Shown here in pieces: positions 26,713-38,085 of a stretch of DNA of 64,000 nucleotides (positions are counted from its first letter, which is position 1; every line of letters starts with the position of its first letter). The DNA comes from Phalacrocorax aristotelis (taxonomy: Eukaryota > Chordata > Aves > Suliformes > Phalacrocoracidae): NCBI RefSeq assembly GCF_949628215.1, contig NC_134278.1, forward strand, positions 44,473,191 through 44,537,190, given 5' to 3'. The position numbers and the translations under genes were made by a program. The notes below the pieces were generated by a model that was not told the DNA's origin, did no database searches, and worked only from the letters and a program-made list of their open reading frames with translations.

Positions 26713-27132
26713 TTGCCAACCCAAAAGCCCCAAACCTAGAAAGAGAAGTATTACCTCACCAGAAGAGGTCACACTCAGGTTCTCTTCCACTTTGGTAGAA
26801 GATCATATTTCCCTACTTAACCGAAAGCTGGCAAAGTATGCTCAATTAACTCATTTTGCAAATAATATCAAAGTATTTCTTCAGTTACAGAGAAGTTTAT
26901 TTGGCCTCATTTTCAATATGAAACAGATTCTGAGAAACCACTGTATGCAATGTATCATCTGGCATGCAGGATAACTAAGCAGAACAATAAATGTAACACA
27001 TAATTTCTAATTTGGTTGCAATTACTCAGCAACCACTGAAAAAGTCAGACCAACATACTTGTATACAGTTTTTTTTTTTAAACACTGGAACACACAAAAG
27101 TTATTAACAACTGAAAGTTATGGGCTAGATTT

Positions 27133-27349
27133 ATAGGAAATGACCTCAAGCTGCATCAGGAGAGGTTTAGGTTGAATATTAGGAAAAAATTCTTTATTGA
27201 AAGAGTGGTCGGGCACTGGAACAGGCTGCCCAGAGAGGTGGTGGAGTCACCATCCCTGGAGGTGTTCAAAAAATGTGTAGACGTGGCACTTCAGGCCATG
27301 GTTTAGGAGGCATGGTGGTGTTGGGTGGATGGTTGGACTTGATGATGAA
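27133..27349 (+). mobile_element. CR1 LINE 3' fragment
   Basis: Sense CR1 sequence covers the end of ORF2 and the 3' region. It includes CTCAAGCTGCATCAGGAGAG, GAACAGGCTGCCCAGAGAGG and the trailing GGTGGTGTTGGGTGGATGG. The terminal repeat units are lost or diverged after about 27349. It is the same subfamily type as the outer CR1 at 35.6 kb and the copy at 3.3 kb, and lies opposite to GPR63. Confidence 0.92.
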
Positions 27350-30300
27350 CCCTTGCCTCTGTGCTCTCTATAACTCTCTTTAAATCCTGAAATACTGTTC
27401 ATGTTAAAATTAACAGTATTCAGTACAAGGCATCAAAATGAACACATACAAAATAACAAGTGATGTTCCTCCTATATTTCCAAGACAGAAGGTGGGGAGG
27501 GGAGAGATTTTAAGCCAATGGGGAAAGTCTGCAGGTCATTTTAAAGGATTCTGTATTAGGATGTCATGACAGACAATAAAAATATTCTTTTTCTGCCTTT
27601 CTCTGGGATTGGTTTAAAGTATTTTTCTCTAATTTTCTGATAATTTTCTCTTTCTTTCTATGAAAACCACTTTCCTACTCCAGATGTAATAGTCAAGCTT
27701 CTGTTAGCAGCTCCTTTATACTCTCCGAGCTGGCTGAAAATAACTTCCATAGAAATTTTTGCCAAATCATTATTGTTTCTTCCATTGAAAATCATGTTGA
27801 ATTTAACATATTTCTACAAAATCTCTCCAATAAAAGCCAAAACTGTTTGTTTATACATCATTATTTTGTTTACACACAAAAAAATTCACTTTAGTAAGAC
27901 CTGTTCCAACACACCAGGCTACAGTGCAGTACATTTACTTTAGTTCCCTCAAAAATTTTCTCATTTGGTTCAACCAACAGTCTAAGAGCCACAGTTAATC
28001 CTTCAGAACATTTTCATCTGTCTTGCCACCTTTCTCCTACTATCCATTTCCTATGGGCAGTTTGCAGCAGACATTAATCTGATCCACAGTGTGCTCTCTC
28101 TTGCCAGCTTTCTCATGGGTCCTACAGCTCCTTCCACCACACAACGGGCACAGTTTGTCAGAAGATGAGAAAGAGCCTTTCAGGAAGGATGCAATGCATC
28201 CTTCAGGGAGCAATCAGCCACCACAACAATTAAACTGCCTCAATCCTAAAGTCCCTCAGCAAAGGGACAATTAAAGAAAAGTTACGATTTACATACTGTG
28301 ACAGCTGTAGTCTCCTCCTGGCTACTGTTCCCAGTGATAAGACCGTGGCAGATCCTGATCCATAGGCAGACCAATACATCAATGCAATAAATCCAGTCAT
28401 ACGACAAACATGGAAGGAAAGGTTCTAGTGCATTTAAGGCCATCTCCACAATGACCTCTGTTGCCTACCTGGCTGAAAAGACCAGGAATGGTTCTCTCCA
28501 GTGTACTCTAAATAACAGTTTAAACGCTGCATGTTGAAGAGGTTTAACACTGCTGGAACGCTGACTCATTTCAATAAAACACGTTCTGGAAAAGCAGTTT
28601 CATTTCAATTCAGAAAACATAGAATGGCAATTCTACTGACCACCTGTACATACTTCAAATCTTTCCTCGGCCTTCCATTTCATATTTAGCTCACAAACTA
28701 TTTTTGTTTGGCAAGTTCTCACAATTTTCAGTTTCACAAAGACCTTTTCAGATCTCCTCTTTTTGTTCCAGAAGTAGCTAAGGCAAGTTTCTGAAGCTCT
28801 ACAGACTCAACTATTGCCTGTTCTCTTTCCAGCCTGCTTTTATTCCTTTTCTTCTTAAGCAAACATAGCCTGTGAAACTCATGCATATTCAGTCCATGAC
28901 AGTTCCATTTTGAGGAGATATGCTCCATAAATAATGTCAGAATAAAGTTATAAGCACTTGCTCATGTGCTTGAATTTACACCCTTGCATGCACAGGGTAC
29001 AACTTCAAAACAGCAGACTCTCTTGTTAGGTTTTTGTGTTGCCCTTCACTATCCATCTATCTGCTCTCACCACTTTTTTTTTTTTTTTGAAGTGGGTGCA
29101 ATTCTAAATATATCATATCTAGATACAGTCTAGTCATTCCTTTTATCTGAAACTCACACAATGCTGAGAACACGGGTGCCATTACCTTCTCTAGTATTTC
29201 AGAGCTTCCAAGCCCACCAAGCTGCAAAGAATAGACTTTAACTGCATGAACACAAGGCACTCAGGAGTAAAGAAAGCAACGTGAAATAAGCATGTTATTT
29301 TACCTCTTATGTTGAAGACCTTGGTAAGTGGGAGGGGGAAGATCATCATCCTATCTACACCCTTTTAAAAGTCTGAGGTTTGCAGGTATTTCAGGCTCTT
29401 CAGAACTCTTCCTGCTTTCTCCTTGTCCAGTCAGTCCATCTTACCAATGGCGGTGGTTGCTCTCTGTCTCCTGGGCTCAAGCCTTTTTTCCTACAGCCAC
29501 GTGCTTAGCTAGAACAGCTCAGCTATGCTTGCCCTTCTCTGTGGGAAAAAAAAATAAAATCCTCTTGTACCAGTCAATAATCCTGGTTTGGAAACCTGAT
29601 ACATTTTCAGCAAAAGCATTAGAAAAAGGAGCCTATGCCTCTTCTTGAACAGAGCAACTATCAAAAGTGCAATTCAATTCACTCGCTCTGAGCAACTTTA
29701 TACATGTAAATCAGATCGGTATAACATACGTGTTAAACAGGTTATACATGAAGTTCAAAATCTGTAACTTCACAAGGCCTGTTGTAGCATTATTCTTTCC
29801 CATGTAATCTCAGCTTACTTCCTAGTCCTAGTTTTTCAGTAGGACCATACTGCTGCCAAGTCTTTGTTACAGTTATCTATCCACTGATAGATTAATGATT
29901 ATTTGGGGATCTGTTTTACTGTACAGCTTTTGTCCATTTTCTAATTTTAATAGCAAATTTTTGTTCAGTGACCCACACACCAGGTGGTCTGAATGGGAAT
30001 TTAAGGTAACTTTTGTAAATACTAACAAAGCAATGAAAACTAATGAACCATAAAATATAGGAAATTAACTTCTCATCGCATCATCAATTTATCTACCCAC
30101 CTAAATGAGTTTAAAATACCAGCTTCAAGCAGTCTGATGTTCTAGGGACACTCAGCTGCCACTTCATTTATAGTCTGTTTCCTTAGCAACACTATAATCC
30201 ATCTGGCTGCAGAAAGCTAAATTCCCAAACCATATCCTCCTGTACACCGGAAATAGGCTCAAAAACGTTTATATTTTAAACAGCATACAGTCATCATGAT

Positions 30301-33300
30301 TAGTGAGCGTATAAATGAGTCTGGAAAGGCAATAATGTTCTTAACACACACGCAAACTCTCCCTGCTCTAGCTGGAATAAGTGATTCACACACTAAGAAT
30401 GGCACGCAGTCTTTTCAACTTCCAGGTGTTACAACAGCATCTCCTTCCTGATACTGCAGTCCTAAGCAAAGTTACTGAAGATCTGAGTCTTGGCTCTGAG
30501 AGGGAGAGACCTTGTATATCATCTCCCACCGAGAGTTTCAGAAACAAAAGTGGTTTTCTCATCTTTGTTCCACAACACCCAGCTGAAGGAGCCTTCAGAA
30601 CTGTACAAGGTCAATCTGTTCTCTTAAGGGTCCTGGGATGCAGTGCTATTAATGGCAGCCAAAAAAAACCCAATGAAAGTTTATCACATTACAAAGTAGG
30701 GCCATTTGTCTTAAAAATAATTATGCTTCAGATTTTTGCATCTAAAACTACAAATATCATCTGTACAAACTAAAATAAAGATCCAGTCCCCAACAGCAAT
30801 GTTTAAACATTGTTAAGAGCATTAAAAAATGCAAATCCAAAATATTCAGGAAAGCCAAATTAGAGACTGGAGGGTAACTAGCAATTCCCCAGTGCGATAG
30901 CCAAGCTAAGAGGAAACTGGATAACACTAGGCCTTCTGCCACCAGGATGAATGGATACAACTTTAAATGGCAGAATAATTCTTAACTCTATACCAATCTG
31001 CCTGAATTTAGAAACTCCAATCTGGCAAAGGAAATTCAGTTCTTATCTAACAGGCAAATTAATCAGTTATGTAGAGTGGAACAACCTCCTCATTGCCTAC
31101 ATCTCACAAAGACCCATCAACAGCAAGGCGGTCTTTAATCCACAGAATGATTTTGCCATGCAAGTCAACCATTTCAGTGATAAACCTGGATATCTTTGCC
31201 TGACTCTACCATGCAGTGGTGGCATACAAGTCCATACTGATTGACCTGCTGACAGCAATTGGAAAGAGATTTGAGCTTTCAGAGATCAGGAGCCTCCTCA
31301 GGGGAGGAACTGAGCAGTGTTTCTCACTGCTATTCACTGCCTAGCATCCCTCTAGGAAGTACTAAATACAGTAGCACTTACACTAGACACCTGATGCTTC
31401 CCTCAAACAAGTCCCACCTGACTGTTAACTACAACCAACACTTCTTAGATGCTTGGTGGTGGCTCGTTCCAAGAAAGAAGCAGGCTGACTATTGGACAGA
31501 AGCAAGGACAGTTCTTTGTCTCTTTATTCCTGGGTGAGGGAAGAAATGGGTCAAATTTACAAATACTAGTCTAAAATCGCTTAGATGATCAATCATACAT
31601 TATATGAGTGACCACAGTGAGCTCTTAGGAAACAGGCTGTTAATCAACTGATACATACAGTTGATTACACTCTTTGAATATGTTTTCCAAAGTGTATGAG
31701 CTTAATCTTTTTCATGATGTATACAGCAGCTCTTTGAACCACTTAGAACACAGTGGCGTTTGCAGCCCCCAGACTGGCTGAGCAGTGACCTGGGTAGGCC
31801 TTTTGGCAATGTCTGGCAACTTTAGTAAGTGCTCAACAATATGAAGTCCCAATTTAGGGCCTTAAGGAAGTCTTTTTCTTTATTAACATCTGGTTTTACA
31901 CACACATTTTCCTCCTGCTAGGGCTGAGACTGATCTTACCTAATTCCAACACAGCTTTGAGGTAATGACATAAGCTTAGTCAGCAGTCAGACAGAACACG
32001 CATTTCTGAAAAGCAAATTCATCTAAACCATTTCAGATATCGATTTTAATTATCTTGTTTCTTAACAGTACTGTATGTGAACTCCATACCTCTATGTACC
32101 TACATGGGTCTGCATCCATCTGTACTGCCTGAACAGCTGACTGAGATATATGCTTCTATATAAGAGCTATATAATGTTTAATAGGTGCATTCCACAATTC
32201 TGCAGTCTCAGAAGACTACAGAAATTGCCCTGTCAATGGCTGACAACAGCCTACCAACCCAGGAACGATTCACTAGGCCCCCCCCTTCCTGGAGTTAGGA
32301 TGCTTGGAACCTCAGTGTGCTCTGGAGCTTGCCAGGAGCCACAAAGAACCATAATAGAATCGAGATCATCCATCTTCCTCATCATTTTAGAAGTGTGAAA
32401 GCTTGGAAGTCCACCGAAGTGACTGATCAGTCCCCGAGACAATGTCTAATTCATATTCATTTTTATTGTCATTAAGAAATGAAGAATCCAGTTAATTTTC
32501 AAATAGCCACACACCCAGGAACAGAATATGTTGAGTATACTGGGCGATGAATCCACTTTTCAGACAACAAAAACTGTGGGGAAAACACAGACAATAGGGG
32601 ACTATTACATTTTCAGCCTTGCTGACAATAGCTCGAAGTGTATCACCGTATTGCCTGTGTACCGTGGAGATGCTTTTTCAAGTCTATCATTTGTGGTGGC
32701 CTTGAAAACACACATTTAATCCAGTTCAGTTGGATCTAGCAGTTTAACAGCAGAAGTGCTATTACCTGAGATTTCATGCTTTGATTTGATATTTCCAGAA
32801 AAGATGAATGCAGTCGGAACTTGCCTTCTTAACTTATCAAAATGAAGGGAATGGGGACTGAAAAGGCTCTTAACTTCAGTCAGCAAATGCACTCAGCCCC
32901 ATCTCTACCCTCATAAATGCAACGGAAATTTCTTATGGCAGATGCAGATGTCCCGATACCAGCAAGGCATGGTACAACCTCTCCGTTATAAATACTCTGA
33001 GCATGCCTTTATGAGTCAGTATTAAATATTGCCAAATTTCTTTCAAATGTCACCTCCTTATCATAAATGACACAGTTGGAGCTTGAGCAGACATGCTGAA
33101 TGAATTCAGCAGTGTGAAGGATGGAATTAACTTCTCAGCTCTACCAACTCACGAACCCTTCAAATCAGAAATAAGGTAAGAGGCGGGAGGCCCAACTGCT
33201 ACTCAGTTGATTTTGCTCCAAAAATAATCAGGTAGCTCCTCTCCAGGCCACACAAATTTTTCCAGATTACTCAATCCAAGCATACAAAGGTCTGGGGTAC

Positions 33301-35054
33301 CAGTGTGCACGTCTGCAATTTTGACAGAATGGATGTGCAAACGTAACACACATTCTTTCAGTGTTTCGCAGCATGGCTTTGGCTATATGTGGGAAGTTTG
33401 GATATTTTTTTACTTCACTTCTTAAAATCATTTTGGTAGTAAGAGAAAGCATGGTAAATTTGGACACAAATACAGTTTGAAATCATTATATATGATTATA
33501 TATTAACTCCAAAGTATTTATGATCTAATATATGCAAAAGCATATACACATACAGTTAGTGACACAGGAATCAAAATACCACAAATACATTAATTGTATG
33601 TATTTCTAAACACTTCCACAAATATCATGTAAGACTCCAGAAAAACATCTAGAGAAAATTCAGAAGTGACAACTGACAGAAGAGTCTAAATCAAAATGAT
33701 CAAGTAATAAAAGGCTTGTTGGAGTATTACCTACCGAAGATAAGAATTTAATCAACATATAATGTGTTTTCAAATTACTTTTCAAGTCTTTGACAAAAAA
33801 AAGAGTCATCTCTGTTTTTCACAAGATATCATACTCTCTTTTCTATCATTATACACAATGAAACTTGTATGATCCTTTGAAAGCGATAATTTTGCGAATT
33901 ACACTACTGGTGCAGAAAACTTGTAGCAATAACCATTTTGAAGTAGTATCAGGTTTTTGAAGTTCTAGCTAAGACAGCTTTAGAAAGACAGGATTATTAT
34001 TTTGCAATTTGCATCAAAAATACACATTGGGGTTTTTTTTCCCCCCTCGCACTTTGTTGCAAAGTTTCCCCCTTGTGCTCAAGGCAACCCAAACTGAACC
34101 CCTCATCTGTGAGCTTTTTTCCTAGCACTTTTTTCCTTTTTCCTGTTTTTAAAATGAGGGAATAGCTTGCACAAGCTAGTGAGGTAAGGAAGATAATTTA
34201 ATGTTCCTGAAGAACTGAGTTATTAAAGGGATGAATACCACCACAGAAGAAACACACACGGAAGTTAATTATTAAGCATTCAGAATGGTTTGTAAATAAG
34301 GCATGTGACCATATGCTGAATAATGACAAGAAAAAGGTCTGCAAAGGTGCTCACTAAGGATTAACCTTGCCTAAAGGTAGCTATCCTAAAAGCTAGATAG
34401 CAAAGCTAGAGAGACTCTCAGGATACAAAGCAGAGAGACACTGAGCAAGTAATTGAGCCACAGGTGGGATAAACCACTTTCTGGACAAGCTTATTTTTCT
34501 CCACTGACTGTACGAGTGCCTGGAAGGCTACGTGAGACTACCTCATTGTCACCATAGTCCTCAGCAGATTATTTCCAACAGATCCCTGAGGGCTAGCCTA
34601 TTGTCAGTGGGTTTAAATTTGCTATGCAGGGGTCCATATACCTAATGAGGTTGAAAAACAATTCACAGGACTGGACAGCTACCTTTCAAAAGTTCACATT
34701 GAAGACTTAGATTTATCTCCTAAACCACCAGCATCCATTCACTGCACATAATGAGGCAGGCACCTGCTGGAAAATACAATATACGACCATGTGGGAGAAA
34801 GAAAGGAGAAATTTCAGACGTCTCATCTGTTTTAAAAAAGCAAGGCTAGCAAAAGGTTTGGGGTTTTTATGTAGGAAAAATAAAAAGTAATTAAACTGAT
34901 TTGATCAGCATGCTATTGAATAAGGTCTGCAAGACTGGCTGGAAGAGGGTTGTTTTTTACGCGTTTGGCAAAAGTTATATGTATTCCTGACAAAGTGTGT
35001 TATTAAGCATCTGAAAAAATATCTGTTGTTTTTAATGAGCACAAGAACCAGATT

Positions 35055-35346
35055 CTTCTTGGAGGTTCACAGCAAAGGATGAGGGACACTGCACACAAGC
35101 CACAGTATGGGTAACTCCAACTAGGCCTCAGGAAGAAAAAAAAAAAACATAGTGAGAGTAGTCAAACACCAGAACATGTTACTCACAGACGCTGCAGAAT
35201 CTTCATCCTTGGTGATATTGAAAACTCAGGTGGACATGATCCTGAGCAACCTCATCTGACTTTCAAACTGGCTCAGTGCTGGGCAGAGAGTTGGCCTGCA
35301 TGGCCTCCTGAGGTCTCTTCCAGTCTGAATTATTCTGTAGTTCTAT
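35055..35346 (+). mobile_element. Older CR1 LINE 3' fragment
   Basis: Diverged sense CR1 text can be followed from TTCTTGGAGGTTCACAGC through GTGAGAGTAGTCAAACACCA and GACATGATCCTGAGCAACCT to a CR1-like 3' end (TTATTCTGTAGTTCTATG at 35329-35346). A short A run interrupts it. It belongs to a different subfamily from its right-hand neighbour at 35561, because the 3' end is the DPEQPHL-type rather than the GTGGCACTTCAGG type. Confidence 0.82.
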
Positions 35347-35560
35347 GTTCCACCCACAGCCCCCTTAGGCTATAACAGAATTATTCCTTCACCACAGCCT
35401 CTTAAGTCTGAGCACTGCATCTGAAAGCCCGTTTTCCCTTTGCTTTTTTGACCTGATATGCTTCGCCAGCTGGGCTTACCCATGCAACTAGTGGGCTGCA
35501 ACATAGATTAGGATAAAATATTCTAACTGGCCAAGTAAAGTGACTAGCAACTAGAAATTA

Positions 35561-35776
35561 TTACCTGAAAGGAGGTTGTAGCAAGGTGGGTGTTTGTCTC
35601 TTCTCCCAGGTTACTAGAGACAGGACAAGAGGAAACGGCATCAAGCTGCATCAGGGGAGGTTTAGATTGGGTATTAGGAAAAATGTGTTTACTGAAAGAG
35701 TGGTCAGGCACTGGAACAGGCTGCCCAGAGAGGTGGTGGAGTCACCATCCCTGGAGGTGTTCAGAAAACATGTTGA
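35561..35776 (+). mobile_element. Outer CR1, first half (split by a nested CR1)
   Basis: Sense CR1 begins with the ORF2 segment reading CTGAAAGGAGGTTGTAGCAA and runs through RTRGNGIKL-, [16 protein letters not shown]-type coding to TCAGAAAACATGTTGAT. There it stops and antisense CR1 begins. The continuation is found at 36431-36541. It is a host to the inner element, so it is the older of the two insertions. Confidence 0.93.
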
Positions 35777-36430
35777 TAAACTCACAGAATGGTAGGGTTG
35801 GAAGGCACCTCCAGAGATCATATTGTCCAACTCCCCTGACTGAGCAGGGACACCTAGAGCAGTGGGCACAGGAATGTGTCCAAGAAGGTTTTGAACATCT
35901 CCAGGGAAGGAGACTCCACAACCTCTCTGGGCAGCCTGTTCCACTGCTCTGGCACCCTCACAGGAAAGAAGTCTTTTCTCATACTCAGGTAGAACTTCCT
36001 GTGTTCCAACTTGTGCCCATTTCCCCTTGTCCTGTCCTTGGGCACCACTGAAAAGAGTCCAGTCCCATTCTCCTGACACCCACCCTTTAGATAATTATAA
36101 GCATTGATGAGATCTCCCTTCAATCTTCTCTTCTCCAGGCTGAACAAACCCAGGTGTCTCAGCCTTTTCTCATGAGGGAGATGCTCCAGTCCCCTGATCA
36201 TCTTGGTAGCCCTCTGCTGGACTCTCTCCAGTAGTTCCCTGTCCTTCCTGACCTGGGGAGCCCAGAACTGGATGCAGTACTCCAAATGTGGCCTCACTAG
36301 GGTAGAGAAGAGCAAGAGGATAACCTCTCTCGACCTGCTGGCCACACTCCTTTTAATGCATCCCAGGATACCGTTGGCCTTCTTGGCCACAAGCACACAT
36401 TGATGGCTCAGGGTCAGCTTGCTGTCCACC
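35777..36430 (-). mobile_element. Inner CR1, inserted into another CR1, long open ORF2 end
   Basis: Antisense CR1 about 650 bases long sits between the halves of a sense CR1. Its minus-strand frame stays open from the 5' truncation point at about 36430 to a natural-looking ORF2 stop at 35854, around 190 codons. Conserved blocks are visible in order: SQQC-like [68 protein letters not shown] and [16 protein letters not shown]. An unbroken frame suggests a comparatively recent insertion. The 3' UTR is at the low-coordinate end. Duplicated target bases are at most about three, common for CR1. Confidence 0.93.
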
Positions 36431-36541
36431 AGATGTGGCACTTCAGGGCATGGTTTAGGAGACACGGTAGTGTTGGGTTGATGGTTGGACTCGATGATCC
36501 TAGAGGTGTTTTCCAACCTTAATGATTCTGTGATTCTATGA
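36431..36541 (+). mobile_element. Outer CR1, second half with 3' terminus
   Basis: Starting with GATGTGGCACTTCAGG, the sequence resumes exactly where the outer CR1 broke off when compared with the uninterrupted copy at 27.13-27.35 kb. It runs to the CR1 3' end AATGATTCTGTGATTCTATG (36522-36541). Confidence 0.92.
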
Positions 36542-37964
36542 AATCAGTCAAGAGAAGGATCTGGCAGAAAAATGCAGGAAGCAGCTGGGCAACAAGATGG
36601 CCCAGAAGAAGCAGGTCAGTAAGAGTAAAATATTGCAGGGAAGACAACAGTAAAGTCACCAGACAGCAATTGCCCTGTGGACAACAGAACAGAAACTAAG
36701 CCTCAAAGTTCCACCATACTCCTTAAGAAAGCAACATTATATTACATAAATTTATGAGGTAACATGGGTCATTTCATAATCCATGTATAAAGCATGCTAT
36801 TCTCCGCCGTTGTCAATCCACATAGAGATCACAACGTACTGCCACAGCCCAGACAGTTACAGTCAGATCTGGCCTTTAGAGGTTCTAACTCTGTTAAGGA
36901 CATAGGAAGTGATCAAAGATACCCGGGAAAAAAAAAAAATACTCCTTTTGCTTCCATTTGCTTTAGGGATAAAAGAAAAATCACTGGGAAAACTACACTC
37001 CCAGAAACTATGTTAAAAAATGAATGCTATTAAGGTTTGAAAGTAAAGCTCTAACGACCTGAGAAGGAGCAGTTATAGAATCGTAATTAAACACTATGAC
37101 ATAGTATTTACATAACCAAGTACTACTTAGCCACACAGAATCCAGCTTCCTTTAGAAGGCCCAGCACTCACCAAGATGAACTGTTCAAAACCTTGCTTTC
37201 TCCACAATTATTGTATGTTACCACGTCATAGTTAATCAACACAATTCAAACCTTGCTTTAGTGACTCCAAGGAGGAGATGCAAAAATCATAGCCATCCAC
37301 AAACTTTGGTTGCCCAAATTGAGACACTAAGTGCTCTGAAAAAAGTCAGATCCCAGATAGTATAAAGCACAGCTCCCAAAGGCTGCATCATCACCACTTC
37401 AAAGCTTTAAATTTCCAAACACTTCTGTGCTTATGTGGTCTTAACAATATTCTTTTAAACACAGCTTGTGTATAATATACATCTAGATTGAGGTAGATTA
37501 GGTTACAGTTATGCAAGAGATTTCTCTAAGTGCCATTCGAACCAGTGGGAATCCTCAGACACCTCAACACGTGCCTAAGTGTAATACCTTACTGAATCAG
37601 TGCTTTTACATAGAGGCAGGAGAAAAGGATAGCTCACCTTTCTCCTAAAGTACATGTTGAAATATCTCAATGTTAAGAGTTGTATTTTATGATGTTTCAT
37701 TCAAATGAAATTGACTTAAAGTTCAGAGGCAAGCTGCCTGTTTGGGAAAGTACTTTAAAGCATTCACTAAGTCCCATCACATACGTAAGGTTTAGGTAAG
37801 TATCTGAGCATCACCCTCAGCTGGAAAGGAGGTGACTAAATAATTTTCCTACTTAAGTTCAAACTGAACTACTAGCTAGGTTAGCAAAATAATAGCTGCC
37901 AGCAAATACAGAAGGAAAAAAAAATACACTGTTCTATGAAAGTATTTTATATGTCTATGAGAGG

Positions 37965-38085
37965 CAGTGCGACCTGACATCAATTTTTGTTTAGAGATTC
38001 TACTTCTGGATCCTACGACCAGGATTCCTTAGATAAATAGTTACACTTCCTCTCGCCTCACTTTCTTCATTTGTAACAATTAAGT
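37965..38085 (+). repeat. Possible MIR-type SINE remnant
   Basis: The segment holds text resembling the MIR middle and tail in order: GACCAGGATTCCTTAGATAA (near 38018), then AGTTACACTTCCTCTCGCCT and CACTTTCTTCATTTGTAAC. These parallel the recalled MIR consensus around TGACCTTGGGCAAGTTACTT, CCTCAGTTTCCTCATCTGTA. Divergence is high and the head is unclear. Confidence 0.4.

Noticed and set aside
26387-26974. 195-codon plus-strand open frame and its opposite-strand counterpart
   Set aside because: Both are produced by the A/C-rich low-complexity tract (Lys/Asn/Pro/Thr-rich on one strand, Leu/Val/Phe/Gly-rich on the other).
30381-30773. 130-codon plus-strand frame in the GPR63 intron
   Set aside because: No domain, no recognisable similarity and a length near the chance expectation.
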